Source of the DNA: Humitalea sp050632385
GTDB lineage: Bacteria > Pseudomonadota > Alphaproteobacteria > Acetobacterales > Acetobacteraceae
Length of the DNA stretch: 64,000 nucleotides
NCBI RefSeq assembly: GCF_050632385.1
Contig: NZ_CP192599.1
Location: 4,340,001-4,404,000 of the forward strand
Direction of reading: 5' to 3'
Shown: one piece after another, positions 50,955 through 59,951 of the stretch
Layout: each line of letters begins with the position of its first letter
How positions within the stretch are numbered: the first letter of the stretch is position 1
Position numbers and translations under genes: made by a program
The notes under the pieces: model-generated
Database searches by the model: none
What the model saw: the letters and a program-made list of their open reading frames with translations, nothing else
Told to the model about the DNA's origin: nothing

Positions 50955-52366
50955 TGCCGGCCCTCGCCTACCCGACCTTGACCGCGGCGGCGGATGCCTT
51001 CGCCGCCGGAGAGGTTTCGGCCGCGGCCCTGACCGAAAGCTGCCTGGCGCGTATCGCTGCCCAGGATGGCGCGATCAATGCGGTGATCCGGCTGGATGCG
51101 GAGGCCGCGCGCAGCCGCGCCACGGCGCTGGACGCCGCCCGCGCACGCGGCGAACCGCTGGGACCGCTGGCCGGCGTGCCGATGCTGCACAAGGACATGT
51201 ATTACCGCGAAGGCCATGTCAGCACCTGCGGCAGCAGCATCCGCGGGATGTTCGTCCCCCCGGTGACCGCGACGGTGCTGTCCCGGCTGGATGCCGCCGG
51301 GGCGATCGACTGCGGCACCCTGAACATGTCGGAATTCGCCCAGAACGGCACCGGCCACAACGCGCATTTCGGCGATTGCCGGAACCCCTGGAACACCGAC
51401 TACTGCACCGGCGGGTCATCGTCCGGGCCGGGGGCGGCGGTGGCGGCCGGGTTTGCCTATGCCTCGCTGGGGTCGGACACGGGGGGGTCGATCCGCCTGC
51501 CGGCGACCATGTGCGGCGTGACGGGGTTGAAGCCGACGCAGACGCGGGTGCCGCGCACCGGGGTCATGCCGCTGTCCTTTTCCTGCGACAACGTCGGGCC
51601 GCTGACCCGCACGGCGCGGGACGCGGCGCGCTTCATGAAGGTGATCGCCGGCGCCGACGGGCTGGATCCGACCTGTGCCAGGGAAGCGGTGCCGGATTAC
51701 GAGGCGGCACTGACCGGCGACCTGCGCGGGCGGCGGATCGTGGTGGTCGAAACCACCTTCATGGAGGACATCGACGCCCCGGTCATGGCGGCGTTCGAGG
51801 CGGCGCTGCTGGTCCTCGCCGCCCGGGGTGCGACGATCACCCGCATGGCGCTGCCGCTGATGCGGGCGATCAACGCCGGCATGGCCGTGCTGTCCCGCGT
51901 GGAATCGGCGACCATCCATGCCAACTGGATGCGCGAAAGACCGGGCGACTACGCGCCGCACCTGTCGGCCCGGATCTATGGCGGCTTCGCCATCCCCGGG
52001 GCGATCTATAACGAGGCGCTGGCGATGCGCGGCCCCCTGCTGCGCGCCTTCGTCGGCGCCTGCCTGACCGATGCCGACCTGGTCGCCAGCCCCACCATGC
52101 CCATCCGGGTGCCGACCCGGGCCGAGACGGATTCCGATGCCGATCCGGCCAATTGGCCAAGGATGCTGGCGGTGTCCACCAATACCCGGCCCTTCAACTA
52201 CCTGGGGCTGCCGGTGGTGTCGGTCCCCTGCGGCTTCGACGACCGGGGGCTGCCGGTCGGGTTGCAGCTTGCCGCGCGACCTTTTGCCGAAGCGCGCGTT
52301 CTGGCAGCAGCAGATGCCTTCCAACGCGACACGGATTGGCATTTGCGGCGCCCGGACGTGGTCTGA
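50954..52366 (+). CDS. Amidase, amidase-signature family
   Basis: A 470-residue amidase-signature hydrolase with the Ser-cisSer-Lys triad: Lys80 in VPMLHKDMYY, cis-Ser155 in CTGGSSSGPGAAV and Ser179 in DTGGSIRLPATMCG. It resembles AtzE/GatA-like enzymes that hydrolyse biuret-type or carboxamide substrates, though many similar amidases are promiscuous. It overlaps the small upstream ORF by 1 nt and lies 87 nt before the Anbu cluster. Confidence 0.9.
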   Translation: MPALAYPTLTAAADAFAAGEVSAAALTESCLARIAAQDGAINAVIRLDAEAARSRATALDAARARGEPLGPLAGVPMLHKDMYYREGHVSTCGSSIRGMFVPPVTATVLSRLDAAGAIDCGTLNMSEFAQNGTGHNAHFGDCRNPWNTDYCTGGSSSGPGAAVAAGFAYASLGSDTGGSIRLPATMCGVTGLKPTQTRVPRTGVMPLSFSCDNVGPLTRTARDAARFMKVIAGADGLDPTCAREAVPDYEAALTGDLRGRRIVVVETTFMEDIDAPVMAAFEAALLVLAARGATITRMALPLMRAINAGMAVLSRVESATIHANWMRERPGDYAPHLSARIYGGFAIPGAIYNEALAMRGPLLRAFVGACLTDADLVASPTMPIRVPTRAETDSDADPANWPRMLAVSTNTRPFNYLGLPVVSVPCGFDDRGLPVGLQLAARPFAEARVLAAADAFQRDTDWHLRRPDVV

Positions 52367-52453
52367 CCGGGGCGATCCCCCCGGTCCCGGCCCTTGCGCA
52401 GCCCGCTTTGCTTGCCGAGACTGCATCACGACCTTGGGACAACGAAGATCGCC

Positions 52454-53959
52454 GTGACGGACCGCCCCGCCCCCTTCGACGAAATGACGGAAGGGGAAGG
52501 CACGCGCCCCCCCTATGCCGGCATTGCCCGCTACCTCGCCACCGCCGGCGAACCGCTGTTGCAGCGAAAGCGGCGCGAGGCGGAGGTCCTGTTCCGCCGC
52601 ATCGGCATCACCTTCGCGGTCTATGGCGAGGGTGGTGACCCGGAGCGGCTTATCCCCTTCGACATCATCCCGCGCATCCTGGGCCGCGGCGAATGGGACC
52701 GGCTGGCCAAGGGGCTGGAACAGCGGGTACGGGCGCTGAACGCCTTTTTGGCCGACGTGTATAGCGAGGGGAAAATCCTCGACGCCGGGCTGATCCCGCG
52801 CGCGCTGGTGATGGAGAATGCCTGCTACCGGAAGGAAATGGTCGGCATCCATCCGCCGCGCGGCGTCTATTCGCAGATCGCCGGGATCGACATGGTCCGC
52901 ACGGGACCTGACGAATTCTATGTGCTGGAGGACAATTGCCGCACGCCATCGGGCGTGTCCTACATGCTGGAAAACCGCGAGGCGATGCTGCGGCTGTTCC
53001 CCGATGTCTGCGCGGCGCATCGCCTGCTGCCGGTGAACAACTACCCCGAGGAATTGCTCGAAACCCTGAAATCCATCGCGCCGGAAAACTGTACCGGAAA
53101 TCCGATCGTCGTGGTGATGACGCCGGGGCCGTATAATTCGGCCTACTACGAACACTCCTTCCTGGCCGATGAGATGGGTGTCGAGCTGGTCGAGGGCACC
53201 GACCTTTTCGTCGAGGACGACATCGTCTTCATGAAGACGACGGCCGGGCCGAAGCGGGTCGATGTCATTTATCGCCGCATCGACGATGAATACCTGGACC
53301 CGGAGGTCTTCCTTCCGGACAGCACCCTGGGCGTCGCGGGGCTGATGCGGGCCTATCGCGCCGGCAATGTCGCGCTGTGCAACGCGCCGGGGGCCGGGAT
53401 CGCCGACGACAAGGCGATCTACCCCTTCGTGCCGGAGATGGTGCGCTTCTACCTGAACGAGGAACCGCTGCTGGCGAATGTGCCGACCTTCCTGTGCGAA
53501 CGGGAGGATGAGCGCGAATACGTGCTGGCGAACCTGGACAAGCTGGTCGTGAAGCTGACCCATGGCTCCGGCGGCTATGGCATGCTGGTCGGGCCGCATA
53601 GCACGCCCGAACAACGTGCCGATTTCGCCGCCCGCATCCGGGCGCGGCCGCATGAATACATCGCGCAGCCGACGCTCGCGCTGTCCACCGTGCCGACGCT
53701 GGTGGATAGCGGCATCGCGCCGCGCCACGTCGATCTGCGGCCCTTCGTGCTGACCGGGCGTGAAGTGCGGATCGTGCCGGGCGGGCTGACGCGGGTCGCG
53801 CTGCGGGAAGGGTCGCTGGTGGTGAATTCATCGCAAGGCGGCGGCACCAAGGACACCTGGGTGGTGGAGGACGAACCGGTCCAGAGCCAATCGCAATCCC
53901 AGTCCCAATCCGGCGGCGGGTCGCAAAGCCAATCGCAAAGCCAGGGGGGGGGCGGCTGA
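52454..53959 (+). CDS. Circularly permuted ATP-grasp type 2 protein
   Basis: A 501-residue ATP-grasp ligase of the circularly permuted class (former DUF404/DUF407). Landmarks: IPFDIIPRILGRGEWDRLAK, VLEDNCRTPSGVSYMLENRE, FVEDDIVFMKTTAGPKRVDV and LTHGSGGYGMLVGP. Such proteins occur with alpha-E proteins and Anbu and are thought to make a peptide-like or amide product. GTG 52454 gives the conserved FDEM start; ATG 52484 is an alternative. Residues about 477-501 form an odd Gln-Ser repeat tail with Gly spacers. Confidence 0.9.
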   Translation: MTDRPAPFDEMTEGEGTRPPYAGIARYLATAGEPLLQRKRREAEVLFRRIGITFAVYGEGGDPERLIPFDIIPRILGRGEWDRLAKGLEQRVRALNAFLADVYSEGKILDAGLIPRALVMENACYRKEMVGIHPPRGVYSQIAGIDMVRTGPDEFYVLEDNCRTPSGVSYMLENREAMLRLFPDVCAAHRLLPVNNYPEELLETLKSIAPENCTGNPIVVVMTPGPYNSAYYEHSFLADEMGVELVEGTDLFVEDDIVFMKTTAGPKRVDVIYRRIDDEYLDPEVFLPDSTLGVAGLMRAYRAGNVALCNAPGAGIADDKAIYPFVPEMVRFYLNEEPLLANVPTFLCEREDEREYVLANLDKLVVKLTHGSGGYGMLVGPHSTPEQRADFAARIRARPHEYIAQPTLALSTVPTLVDSGIAPRHVDLRPFVLTGREVRIVPGGLTRVALREGSLVVNSSQGGGTKDTWVVEDEPVQSQSQSQSQSGGGSQSQSQSQGGGG

Positions 53960-54900
53960 TGCTCTCCCGCACCGCTGACAGCCTGTATTGGCTCGGCCGC
54001 TATTCCGAACGCGCCGGCAATGTCGCGCGCGGCTTGCAGGCGTCGCTGCGCATGGCCTCGCTGGGCGGCGCGCTGGCTTCGGCGCCGCAGGAATGGCAGG
54101 CGCTGGTCACCGCCACGGGCGGGCGTGAGGCCTTTGCCGAAAAGCATGGCGCCGCGACCGGCGAGACGGCGATCCACTGGCTGACGCTGGATACCGACAA
54201 CCCCTCCTCGATCGCCAATTGCATCGAGAACGGGCGGCGCAACGCGCGCGCCGTGCGCACCGCGCTGACCGCCGACATGTGGGAGGCGATCAACGAGACC
54301 TGGCTGGAATTCCGCCGCATGGATGAAGGCACCATCCAGGGCGACCGGCTGCCCGGGTTCCTGGATTGGGTGAAGGCCCGAACCCTGCTGTTCAACGGGG
54401 CCGCCGCCGACACGATGCTGCGGGGCGAGGCCTGGCGCTTCACCCACCTCGGCACCATGCTGGAACGCGCCGACAATACCGCGCGGCTGCTGGATGTGCG
54501 CCATGCGGTCTTCGTGCCCGATGCACCGGAGGATGCGTCATCCCACGCGCAATGCCAGGCGGTGCTGCGCGCCGTCGCGTCGCTGCGCGCCTACCAGCAC
54601 GTCTATCGCGCCCGGCTGACGCCGCGGCTGGTCGCGGAATTGCTGATCCTGAAGCCGGAATTGCCGCGTTCGCTGGTCGCCTGCTATCGCCGCGTGGACC
54701 AGGTGCTGGACCGGATTTCGCAGGATGCCGGCGGCCGGCGTGGGGAGGCGAATGACATCGTCGCCGCCCTGCACACGCGGCTGCGGAACGCCAGGATCGA
54801 GGATATCCTGGAGCAGGGCGTGCACGCCTTCATCACCGAGACCATCGGCATCAACCTCCGCCTTGGCATCCAGATCGCGGACACGTATCTGCACGGGTAA
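53959..54900 (+). CDS. Alpha-E domain protein
   Basis: A 313-residue all-helical alpha-E (DUF403) protein. The N-terminus MLSRTADSLYWLGRYSERAG and the repeated helical motifs (FTHLGTMLERADNTARLLD, VASLRAYQHVYRARLTPRLV) are characteristic. Members always travel with the permuted ATP-grasp protein and probably form a complex or act in the same pathway. Start overlaps the preceding stop by 1 nt. The transglutaminase-like gene usual at this point is missing; Anbu follows after 16 nt. Confidence 0.92.
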   Translation: MLSRTADSLYWLGRYSERAGNVARGLQASLRMASLGGALASAPQEWQALVTATGGREAFAEKHGAATGETAIHWLTLDTDNPSSIANCIENGRRNARAVRTALTADMWEAINETWLEFRRMDEGTIQGDRLPGFLDWVKARTLLFNGAAADTMLRGEAWRFTHLGTMLERADNTARLLDVRHAVFVPDAPEDASSHAQCQAVLRAVASLRAYQHVYRARLTPRLVAELLILKPELPRSLVACYRRVDQVLDRISQDAGGRRGEANDIVAALHTRLRNARIEDILEQGVHAFITETIGINLRLGIQIADTYLHG

Positions 54901-54916
54901 AGCTGGAGGAAACAAC

Positions 54917-55693
54917 ATGACCTATTGCGTCGGCCTGTTCTTGCAGGAAGGACTGGTCATGCTTGCCGATACCCGCACCAATGCGGGTGTCGATCACATC
55001 TCCACCTTCTCCAAGATGTTCACCGTGACGGCGCCGGGTGAACGGATGCTGTGCCTGCTGTCGGCGGGCAACCTGGCCATCACGCAATCGGCGTGGAACC
55101 GCTTGCAGGACGGCGTCTTCCTCGACCAGCGCAAGCAAACCTTGCTGAACGTGACCAATATGTTCGAGGCCGCCCGCCTGGTCGGCGAGGCGATCCGCGA
55201 TGTCTATCGCGCCGATGCCGCGATGCTGTCGGCGCAGAATATCGGCTTCGACGTGTCGGTGATGGTCGGCGGGCAGATCGCCGGCGGGCCGATGCGGCTG
55301 TACCTGGTCTATGCCGCCGGCAATTTCATCGAGGCGACGCCGGACAACCCTTTCCTGCAGATCGGCGAGCACAAATACGGCAAGCCCGTGCTGGATCGCG
55401 GCGTGCGCCATGACACCAGCATCGACCAGGGCATCAAGCTGGTGCTGGTCAGCATGGACAGCACGATCCGGTCGAACCTGACCTGCGGGTTGCCGCTGGA
55501 CCTGCTGGTGTATCGGGAGGGCACGCACGACATCGCGCTGCAACGGCGGATCGTGGAGGAAGACCCCTATCTGCGCACCGTGCGGGTGGGTTGGGAGGAA
55601 TCGCTGCGTGCCGCCTGGCTCGGGATTCCCTCGCCCGACTGGGAATACGTCCAACAACAAAAAACAACATCCGAAAAGGAGAGCGCCGCATGA
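54917..55693 (+). CDS. Anbu, proteasome-type peptidase (ancestral beta subunit homologue)
   Basis: A 258-residue Ntn-hydrolase of the Anbu family, a self-assembling proteasome/HslV relative. After Met removal, Thr2 of MTYCVGLFL is the nucleophile, with Asp18 in ADTRTNAG and Lys33 in TFSKMFTV as the remaining residues of the site. Its ring has no unfoldase partner of its own, and its substrate is unknown. GGAGGAA precedes ATG 54917. The Bug gene start overlaps its stop (ATGA), linking the cluster to uptake genes. Confidence 0.92.
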   Translation: MTYCVGLFLQEGLVMLADTRTNAGVDHISTFSKMFTVTAPGERMLCLLSAGNLAITQSAWNRLQDGVFLDQRKQTLLNVTNMFEAARLVGEAIRDVYRADAAMLSAQNIGFDVSVMVGGQIAGGPMRLYLVYAAGNFIEATPDNPFLQIGEHKYGKPVLDRGVRHDTSIDQGIKLVLVSMDSTIRSNLTCGLPLDLLVYREGTHDIALQRRIVEEDPYLRTVRVGWEESLRAAWLGIPSPDWEYVQQQKTTSEKESAA

Positions 55694-56649
55694 TCGACCG
55701 CCGTTCAACATTGGCGCTACCGGCGCTGCTGCTGGCACGCCCCGCCTTCAGCCAGGCTTGGCCCAGCCGCCCGATCCGCATCGTCGTGCCCTTTGGCGTC
55801 GGTGGTTCCGCCGATGTCGCGGCGCGCTTCCTGGCCGAACCGCTGGCCGTGTCGCTCGGCCAGTCGGTGATCATCGAGAACCGCCCCGGCGCGGGGGCCG
55901 TCATCGGCACCGACCTGGTCGCGAAATCGCCGCCCGATGGGCAGACGCTGCTGCTGATGAGCAACACGCATACGGCGAATGAGACGCTGATCCCGGCGCG
56001 CCCCTATGCGCTGATGCGCGACCTGATGCCGGTCGCGGCGATCAACATCGCCTTCCATGTGCTGGCCGTGCACCCGAGCCTGGGCGTTTCCACCGTTGCC
56101 GAGTTGATCGCGGCGGCCAAGGCGCGGCCGGGGGCGATCGACTTCGCCTCCTCCGGCCCCGGCACGCCGTATCACATCGCCGGCGAGGTTTTTGCCGCCA
56201 TGGCCGGCATCCAGTTGAGCCACATCCCCTTCCGCGGGTCGAACGAGGCGCGGACCGCGCTGATCGGCGGCCAGGTGCCGATGATGTTCGACGCCATCCC
56301 TACCATGCGCGAACAGATCGTTGCCGGCCGCGTGCGCGCGCTGGCCACGACCGGCCCGACCCGCAGCGTGCTGCTGCCGGAAGCGCCACCGCTGGCCGAG
56401 ACGCTGCCGGGATATGACGCCAGCATCTGGCTCGGCCTGATGGCCCCCATCGGCACGCCGGCCCCGATCGTGGAACGGCTGAACGGCGAGGTGAACCGCA
56501 TCCTGGGGCTGGAGACCACCAAGGCCGCCCAGGCCCGCATGGGCGCCCAGCCGATGCCGATGAGCATCGCCGAATTCGACACCTTCCTGCGCGCCGACAT
56601 CACGCGCCAGGCGGAATACATCCGCATGGCCCGGATCCAGGCCGGCTGA
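55690..56649 (+). CDS. Tripartite tricarboxylate-type (Bug) periplasmic receptor
   Basis: A 319-residue Bug receptor with signal peptide (STLALPALLLARPAFSQA), then WPSRPIRIVVPFGVGGSADV, NRPGAGAVIGTDLVAKSPPD and HIPFRGSNEARTALIGGQVP. It has ATGA overlap with Anbu and 1-nt overlap with the 2Fe-2S gene, so it is inside the extended operon. The ligand is unknown. No TctA/TctB permease genes are present in the window. Confidence 0.9.
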   Translation: MIDRRSTLALPALLLARPAFSQAWPSRPIRIVVPFGVGGSADVAARFLAEPLAVSLGQSVIIENRPGAGAVIGTDLVAKSPPDGQTLLLMSNTHTANETLIPARPYALMRDLMPVAAINIAFHVLAVHPSLGVSTVAELIAAAKARPGAIDFASSGPGTPYHIAGEVFAAMAGIQLSHIPFRGSNEARTALIGGQVPMMFDAIPTMREQIVAGRVRALATTGPTRSVLLPEAPPLAETLPGYDASIWLGLMAPIGTPAPIVERLNGEVNRILGLETTKAAQARMGAQPMPMSIAEFDTFLRADITRQAEYIRMARIQAG

Positions 56650-57098
56650 TGACGCGCTTCACCCTGAATGGCAGCCCCGTTTCGGTGGATTTGCCGGATG
56701 ACGCCACCCTGCTGCATGCGCTGCGGGGGCCGCTGGAACTCAACGGGCCGAAATTCGGCTGCGGTGCGGAGGCCTGTGGCTGTTGCCATGTGCTGCTGGA
56801 TGGCAAGTCGGTGCCGTCCTGCACCTTGCCGCTGACGGCGGTGGAGGGGTGCCGCGTCACCACCGTGGAAGGCCTTGGCACGGCGGAGGCGCCGCATGCC
56901 TTGCAGACGGCGTTTCTTGACGAACAGGCGGGGCAATGCGGCTGGTGCCTGCCGGGGATTCTGGTCAGTGCCTCGGCCTTGCTGGAGACCACGCCGCATC
57001 CGGATGAGGCGACGGTGCGTGCCGCGCTGGACCCGCATCTGTGCCGCTGCGGCAGCCACAACCGCATTGTCAGCGCCGTGATGAGGGCCGCCGCATGA
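56649..57098 (+). CDS. 2Fe-2S protein, small subunit of molybdenum hydroxylases (CoxS/IorA type)
   Basis: A 149-residue two-cluster iron-sulfur protein. Plant-type cluster Cys are in FGCGAEACGCCHVLLDG with SVPSC; the second cluster Cys are in GQCGWCLPGIL and LCRCGSHNRIV. These normally pass electrons from a molybdopterin subunit of xanthine-dehydrogenase-type enzymes. No molybdopterin or FAD subunit is adjacent, which is odd. It is coupled on both sides by overlapping starts and stops. The partner may be encoded elsewhere. Confidence 0.88.
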   Translation: MTRFTLNGSPVSVDLPDDATLLHALRGPLELNGPKFGCGAEACGCCHVLLDGKSVPSCTLPLTAVEGCRVTTVEGLGTAEAPHALQTAFLDEQAGQCGWCLPGILVSASALLETTPHPDEATVRAALDPHLCRCGSHNRIVSAVMRAAA

Positions 57099-58060
57099 TC
57101 CCGATCGTCCTGGCGAGCACCCTGACCGACCGCACCCGCCCGGTGCTGGATGGGCGGTTTCCGATCCCCGGCGTCGCCATCACGCATGTCGCCGACGAGC
57201 CCGAGATCATCTTCCGGCGCACCCTGCGTGAAGCGGCGTTTGACGTCGCGGAACTCAGCATGGGCAGCCACATCGTCACCACGGCACGCGGCGACAGCCG
57301 CTACACCGGCATCCCCGTCTTCCTGTCGCGCGCTTTCCGGCACAATGCCGTCTGGATCAGGACGGATCGCGGGATCAACGGCCCCGGGGATCTTGCGGGC
57401 AAGACCATCGCGCTGCCGGAATACCAGCAGACGGCGGCGCTCTGGGTGCGCGGCATCCTGCGCGACCAGCACGGGGTCGATACGGCCTCGATCAAATGGC
57501 GGATCGTCAGCGAACGCATCGCGATCACGCCTCCGCCGGGGATGGATCTGGCCCCCTTGGGCGAAACGGCGGATGAGGCGTTGATCGCCGGCCGGGTCGA
57601 TGCCTTCTTCGGGCCGCGCCCGCCGGCCGGGGCCTTGACTGCCGGCGCGCCGGTTGCGCGCCTCTGGCCCGAACCGCGCGCGGCGGAGGAAGCCTATCAT
57701 GCCGCGACCGGTTTCTTCCCGATCATGCATTGCCTGACCATCCGCAAGGATGTCGCCGCCGCGAATCCCGACCTGCCGATGGCGCTGTTCGAGGCGTTTT
57801 GCGCCGCCAAGAACGCCTCGGTGCGCGAGATGATGCTGGGCAATGTGCTGCGGGTGTCGTTGCCCTTTTCGCATTACGAGGCGCAGGAACAGTCCAGCCT
57901 CATGGGCGGCAACCCCTGGCCCTATGGGCTGGCGCGCAATCGCGACGAAATCGCGGCGATGATTCGCTATGCCGTCGCCGATGGGCTTGCGGCCCAGCCC
58001 ATCGCGCCCGAAGACCTGTTTCATCCCAGCGTGCTGGACGCGATCGACAAGGGCCCCTGA
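57095..58060 (+). CDS. 4,5-dihydroxyphthalate decarboxylase (Pht5)-like protein
   Basis: A 321-residue protein without a signal peptide, of the periplasmic-binding-like group that includes Pht5. Features: IPIVLASTLTDRTRPVLDGR, FDVAELSMGSHIVTTARGDS, IPVFLSRAFRHNAVWIRTDR and DLAGKTIALPEYQQTAALWV. Pht5-type enzymes decarboxylate hydroxylated aromatic acids; other members are solute-binding proteins. Lack of export favours the enzyme, so an aromatic or heteroaromatic acid is a fair guess. ATGA overlap with the 2Fe-2S gene. Confidence 0.72.
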   Translation: MIPIVLASTLTDRTRPVLDGRFPIPGVAITHVADEPEIIFRRTLREAAFDVAELSMGSHIVTTARGDSRYTGIPVFLSRAFRHNAVWIRTDRGINGPGDLAGKTIALPEYQQTAALWVRGILRDQHGVDTASIKWRIVSERIAITPPPGMDLAPLGETADEALIAGRVDAFFGPRPPAGALTAGAPVARLWPEPRAAEEAYHAATGFFPIMHCLTIRKDVAAANPDLPMALFEAFCAAKNASVREMMLGNVLRVSLPFSHYEAQEQSSLMGGNPWPYGLARNRDEIAAMIRYAVADGLAAQPIAPEDLFHPSVLDAIDKGP

Positions 58061-58061
58061 C

Positions 58062-59165
58062 ATGCAATACCCGCCCGCCGAACCCGGCATGCGTGAGGAG
58101 GATGTCGAGACTCCCGCGCTCGTGCTGGATCTCGATGCCTTCGAGCATAACCTCGACACCATGGCCGGCGCCCTGATCCCGACGGGGGTTCGGCTGCGGG
58201 CACATGCCAAGACCCACAAGTCGGCGGTGGTCGCGAATGCGCAGATCCTGCGCGGCGCCATCGGGCAATGCGTCCAGAAGGTGGGTGAGGCCGAGATCCT
58301 CGCCTGGGGCGGGGTGCGCAACATCCTGGTGTCGAACGAGGTCGTCGGGCCGAAGAAGCTGGCGCGCCTGATGGCGCTGTCGCGCATCGCCGATGTGGCG
58401 GTCTGCGTCGACGACGAAGCCCAGATCGTCGCGGCCGAGGCCGCCGCCGAGGCCGCCGGTCGCCGGCTGACGGTGCTGGTGGAAATCGACGTGGGCGCGG
58501 GGCGCTGCGGCGTGACGCCGGGGCCGGAGGCGGTGGCGCTGGCCACCCGAATCGCCGACAGCCCGCACCTGATCTTTGGCGGGCTCCAAGCCTATCACGG
58601 CAGCGCCCAGCACATCCGCGATCCGGAAGCGCGCGTCGCCGCCATCGCCTCGGCCAGCGAGGACAGCCGCCGCACGGTCGAACAGTTGCGCCAGCGTGGG
58701 CTGGATTGTCCGATTGTCGGCGGCGCCGGCACCGGGACCTTCGCGCTGGAGGCGGGCAGCGGCGTCTATACGGAAATCCAGGCGGGGTCCTATGCCTTCA
58801 TGGATGCGGATTACGCCCGGAACGCGTCGCCGCCGCCGTTCCGCCATGCGCTGTTCGTGCTGGCCACGGTGATGTCGCGCGCGGTGCCCGGGGTCGCGGT
58901 GGTGGATGCGGGGCATAAGGCGATCCCGACCGACAGCGGCTATCCGCTGGTCTGGGAACGCCCGGGGCTGGCCTATGTCGGGGCCAGCGACGAGCACGGG
59001 AAGATCACCATTGGCGACGGCGCGGCCCCCGCCCTGGGCGAGAAACTGCGCCTGGTGCCCGGGCATTGCGACCCGACGGTGGATCGTTTCGACTGGTATG
59101 TGGGTGTGCGGAAGGGCCGGGTGGAATGCCTCTGGCCGATCGGCGCCCGGGGTATGATGGCGTAA
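58062..59165 (+). CDS. DSD1-family PLP enzyme (D-threonine aldolase/D-serine dehydratase-like)
   Basis: A 367-residue fold-type III PLP enzyme. The Schiff-base Lys50 is in RAHAKTHKS; the C-terminal domain has the zinc pair PGHCDPTVD (His335, Cys336), as in D-threonine aldolase and D-serine dehydratase. GGAGTGTFALEAGSGVYTEI binds the PLP phosphate. Its D-amino acid or beta-hydroxy substrate is unknown. It starts 1 nt after the Pht5-like stop and is the likely last gene of the extended Anbu operon. Confidence 0.87.
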   Translation: MQYPPAEPGMREEDVETPALVLDLDAFEHNLDTMAGALIPTGVRLRAHAKTHKSAVVANAQILRGAIGQCVQKVGEAEILAWGGVRNILVSNEVVGPKKLARLMALSRIADVAVCVDDEAQIVAAEAAAEAAGRRLTVLVEIDVGAGRCGVTPGPEAVALATRIADSPHLIFGGLQAYHGSAQHIRDPEARVAAIASASEDSRRTVEQLRQRGLDCPIVGGAGTGTFALEAGSGVYTEIQAGSYAFMDADYARNASPPPFRHALFVLATVMSRAVPGVAVVDAGHKAIPTDSGYPLVWERPGLAYVGASDEHGKITIGDGAAPALGEKLRLVPGHCDPTVDRFDWYVGVRKGRVECLWPIGARGMMA

Positions 59166-59195
59166 CCGGGCCGCGGCTGTGCTAGGGACGGGGTC

Positions 59196-59909
59196 GTGAG
59201 CTTCACTGACCCTGACCGCATCTGCGGTGCCCCGGCCGTCGCCGCCCTCTTCGCCTGCCGTCCGGCGGCGGTGCTGCGACTCTTCTATGTGCCCGAACAA
59301 CGTTTCCGCGCTGGGCCCTATTGCGCGCTGCTGGCCAAGTCCCGCCGCCCCTACCGCGAAGTCCCGCCAGAGGAGATGACCCGCATCGCCGGCACGCCGC
59401 ATCATGGCGGCATCGTCGGCATCGCCGAACCGCGATCCCTGATGGCCCTGCCGGACAATCTGGCGATCACGGGCACGCTGTTGCCGGTGCTGGATGGGGT
59501 GGGCAATCCGCACAACCTGGGCGCCCTGGCCCGGACGGCGGCGTTCTTCGGCGCGCGGGCCATGCTGCTGGGCGGCATGGGGCGGGCGGGGCTGTCGGAT
59601 GCGGCCTATCGCGTGTCCGAAGGCGGGTTGGAGCACCTGACCCTGTATCGCGCCGACCCCCTGGCCTCGGTCCTGCGCGGCCTGGCGCCGCGCATGCTGA
59701 CCGTGGTGGCCGTCGCCGCCGGCGGCGTCGCGCCGGCCGCCGTGCCGCGCGACCGGCCCATCGCGCTGGTCCTGGGCAATGAGGAAACCGGCCCGGCGCC
59801 CGATACCATCGCCGCCTGCGAGATGCGGGTGACCCTGCCCGGATCGGGGCTGGTCGAAAGCCTGAATGTGTCCGCGGCGGCGGCCGTGCTGTTTCATGCC
59901 TTGACCTGA
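59196..59909 (+). CDS. TrmH/SpoU family RNA 2'-O-methyltransferase
   Basis: A 237-residue SPOUT methyltransferase. Motif 1 is GVGNPHNLGALARTAAFFG, motif 2 LVLGNEETGP and motif 3 VESLNVSAAAAVLFHAL, which together form the trefoil-knot SAM site. A short N-terminal substrate domain (ICGAPAVAALFACRPAAVLR) is like that of RlmB. The target is a ribose in rRNA or tRNA. GTG 59196 is the only fitting start. It lies 30 nt after the DSD1 gene and may share its transcript. Confidence 0.88.
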   Translation: MSFTDPDRICGAPAVAALFACRPAAVLRLFYVPEQRFRAGPYCALLAKSRRPYREVPPEEMTRIAGTPHHGGIVGIAEPRSLMALPDNLAITGTLLPVLDGVGNPHNLGALARTAAFFGARAMLLGGMGRAGLSDAAYRVSEGGLEHLTLYRADPLASVLRGLAPRMLTVVAVAAGGVAPAAVPRDRPIALVLGNEETGPAPDTIAACEMRVTLPGSGLVESLNVSAAAAVLFHALT

Positions 59910-59951
59910 CAAGCGGCGCTTCCCATTCCCTGCGCACCCCCCCCGGAGAAC

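Noticed and set aside
51416..53728. Long minus-strand open frame opposite the amidase and ATP-grasp genes
   Set aside because: Antisense to two recognisable proteins, with no family features.
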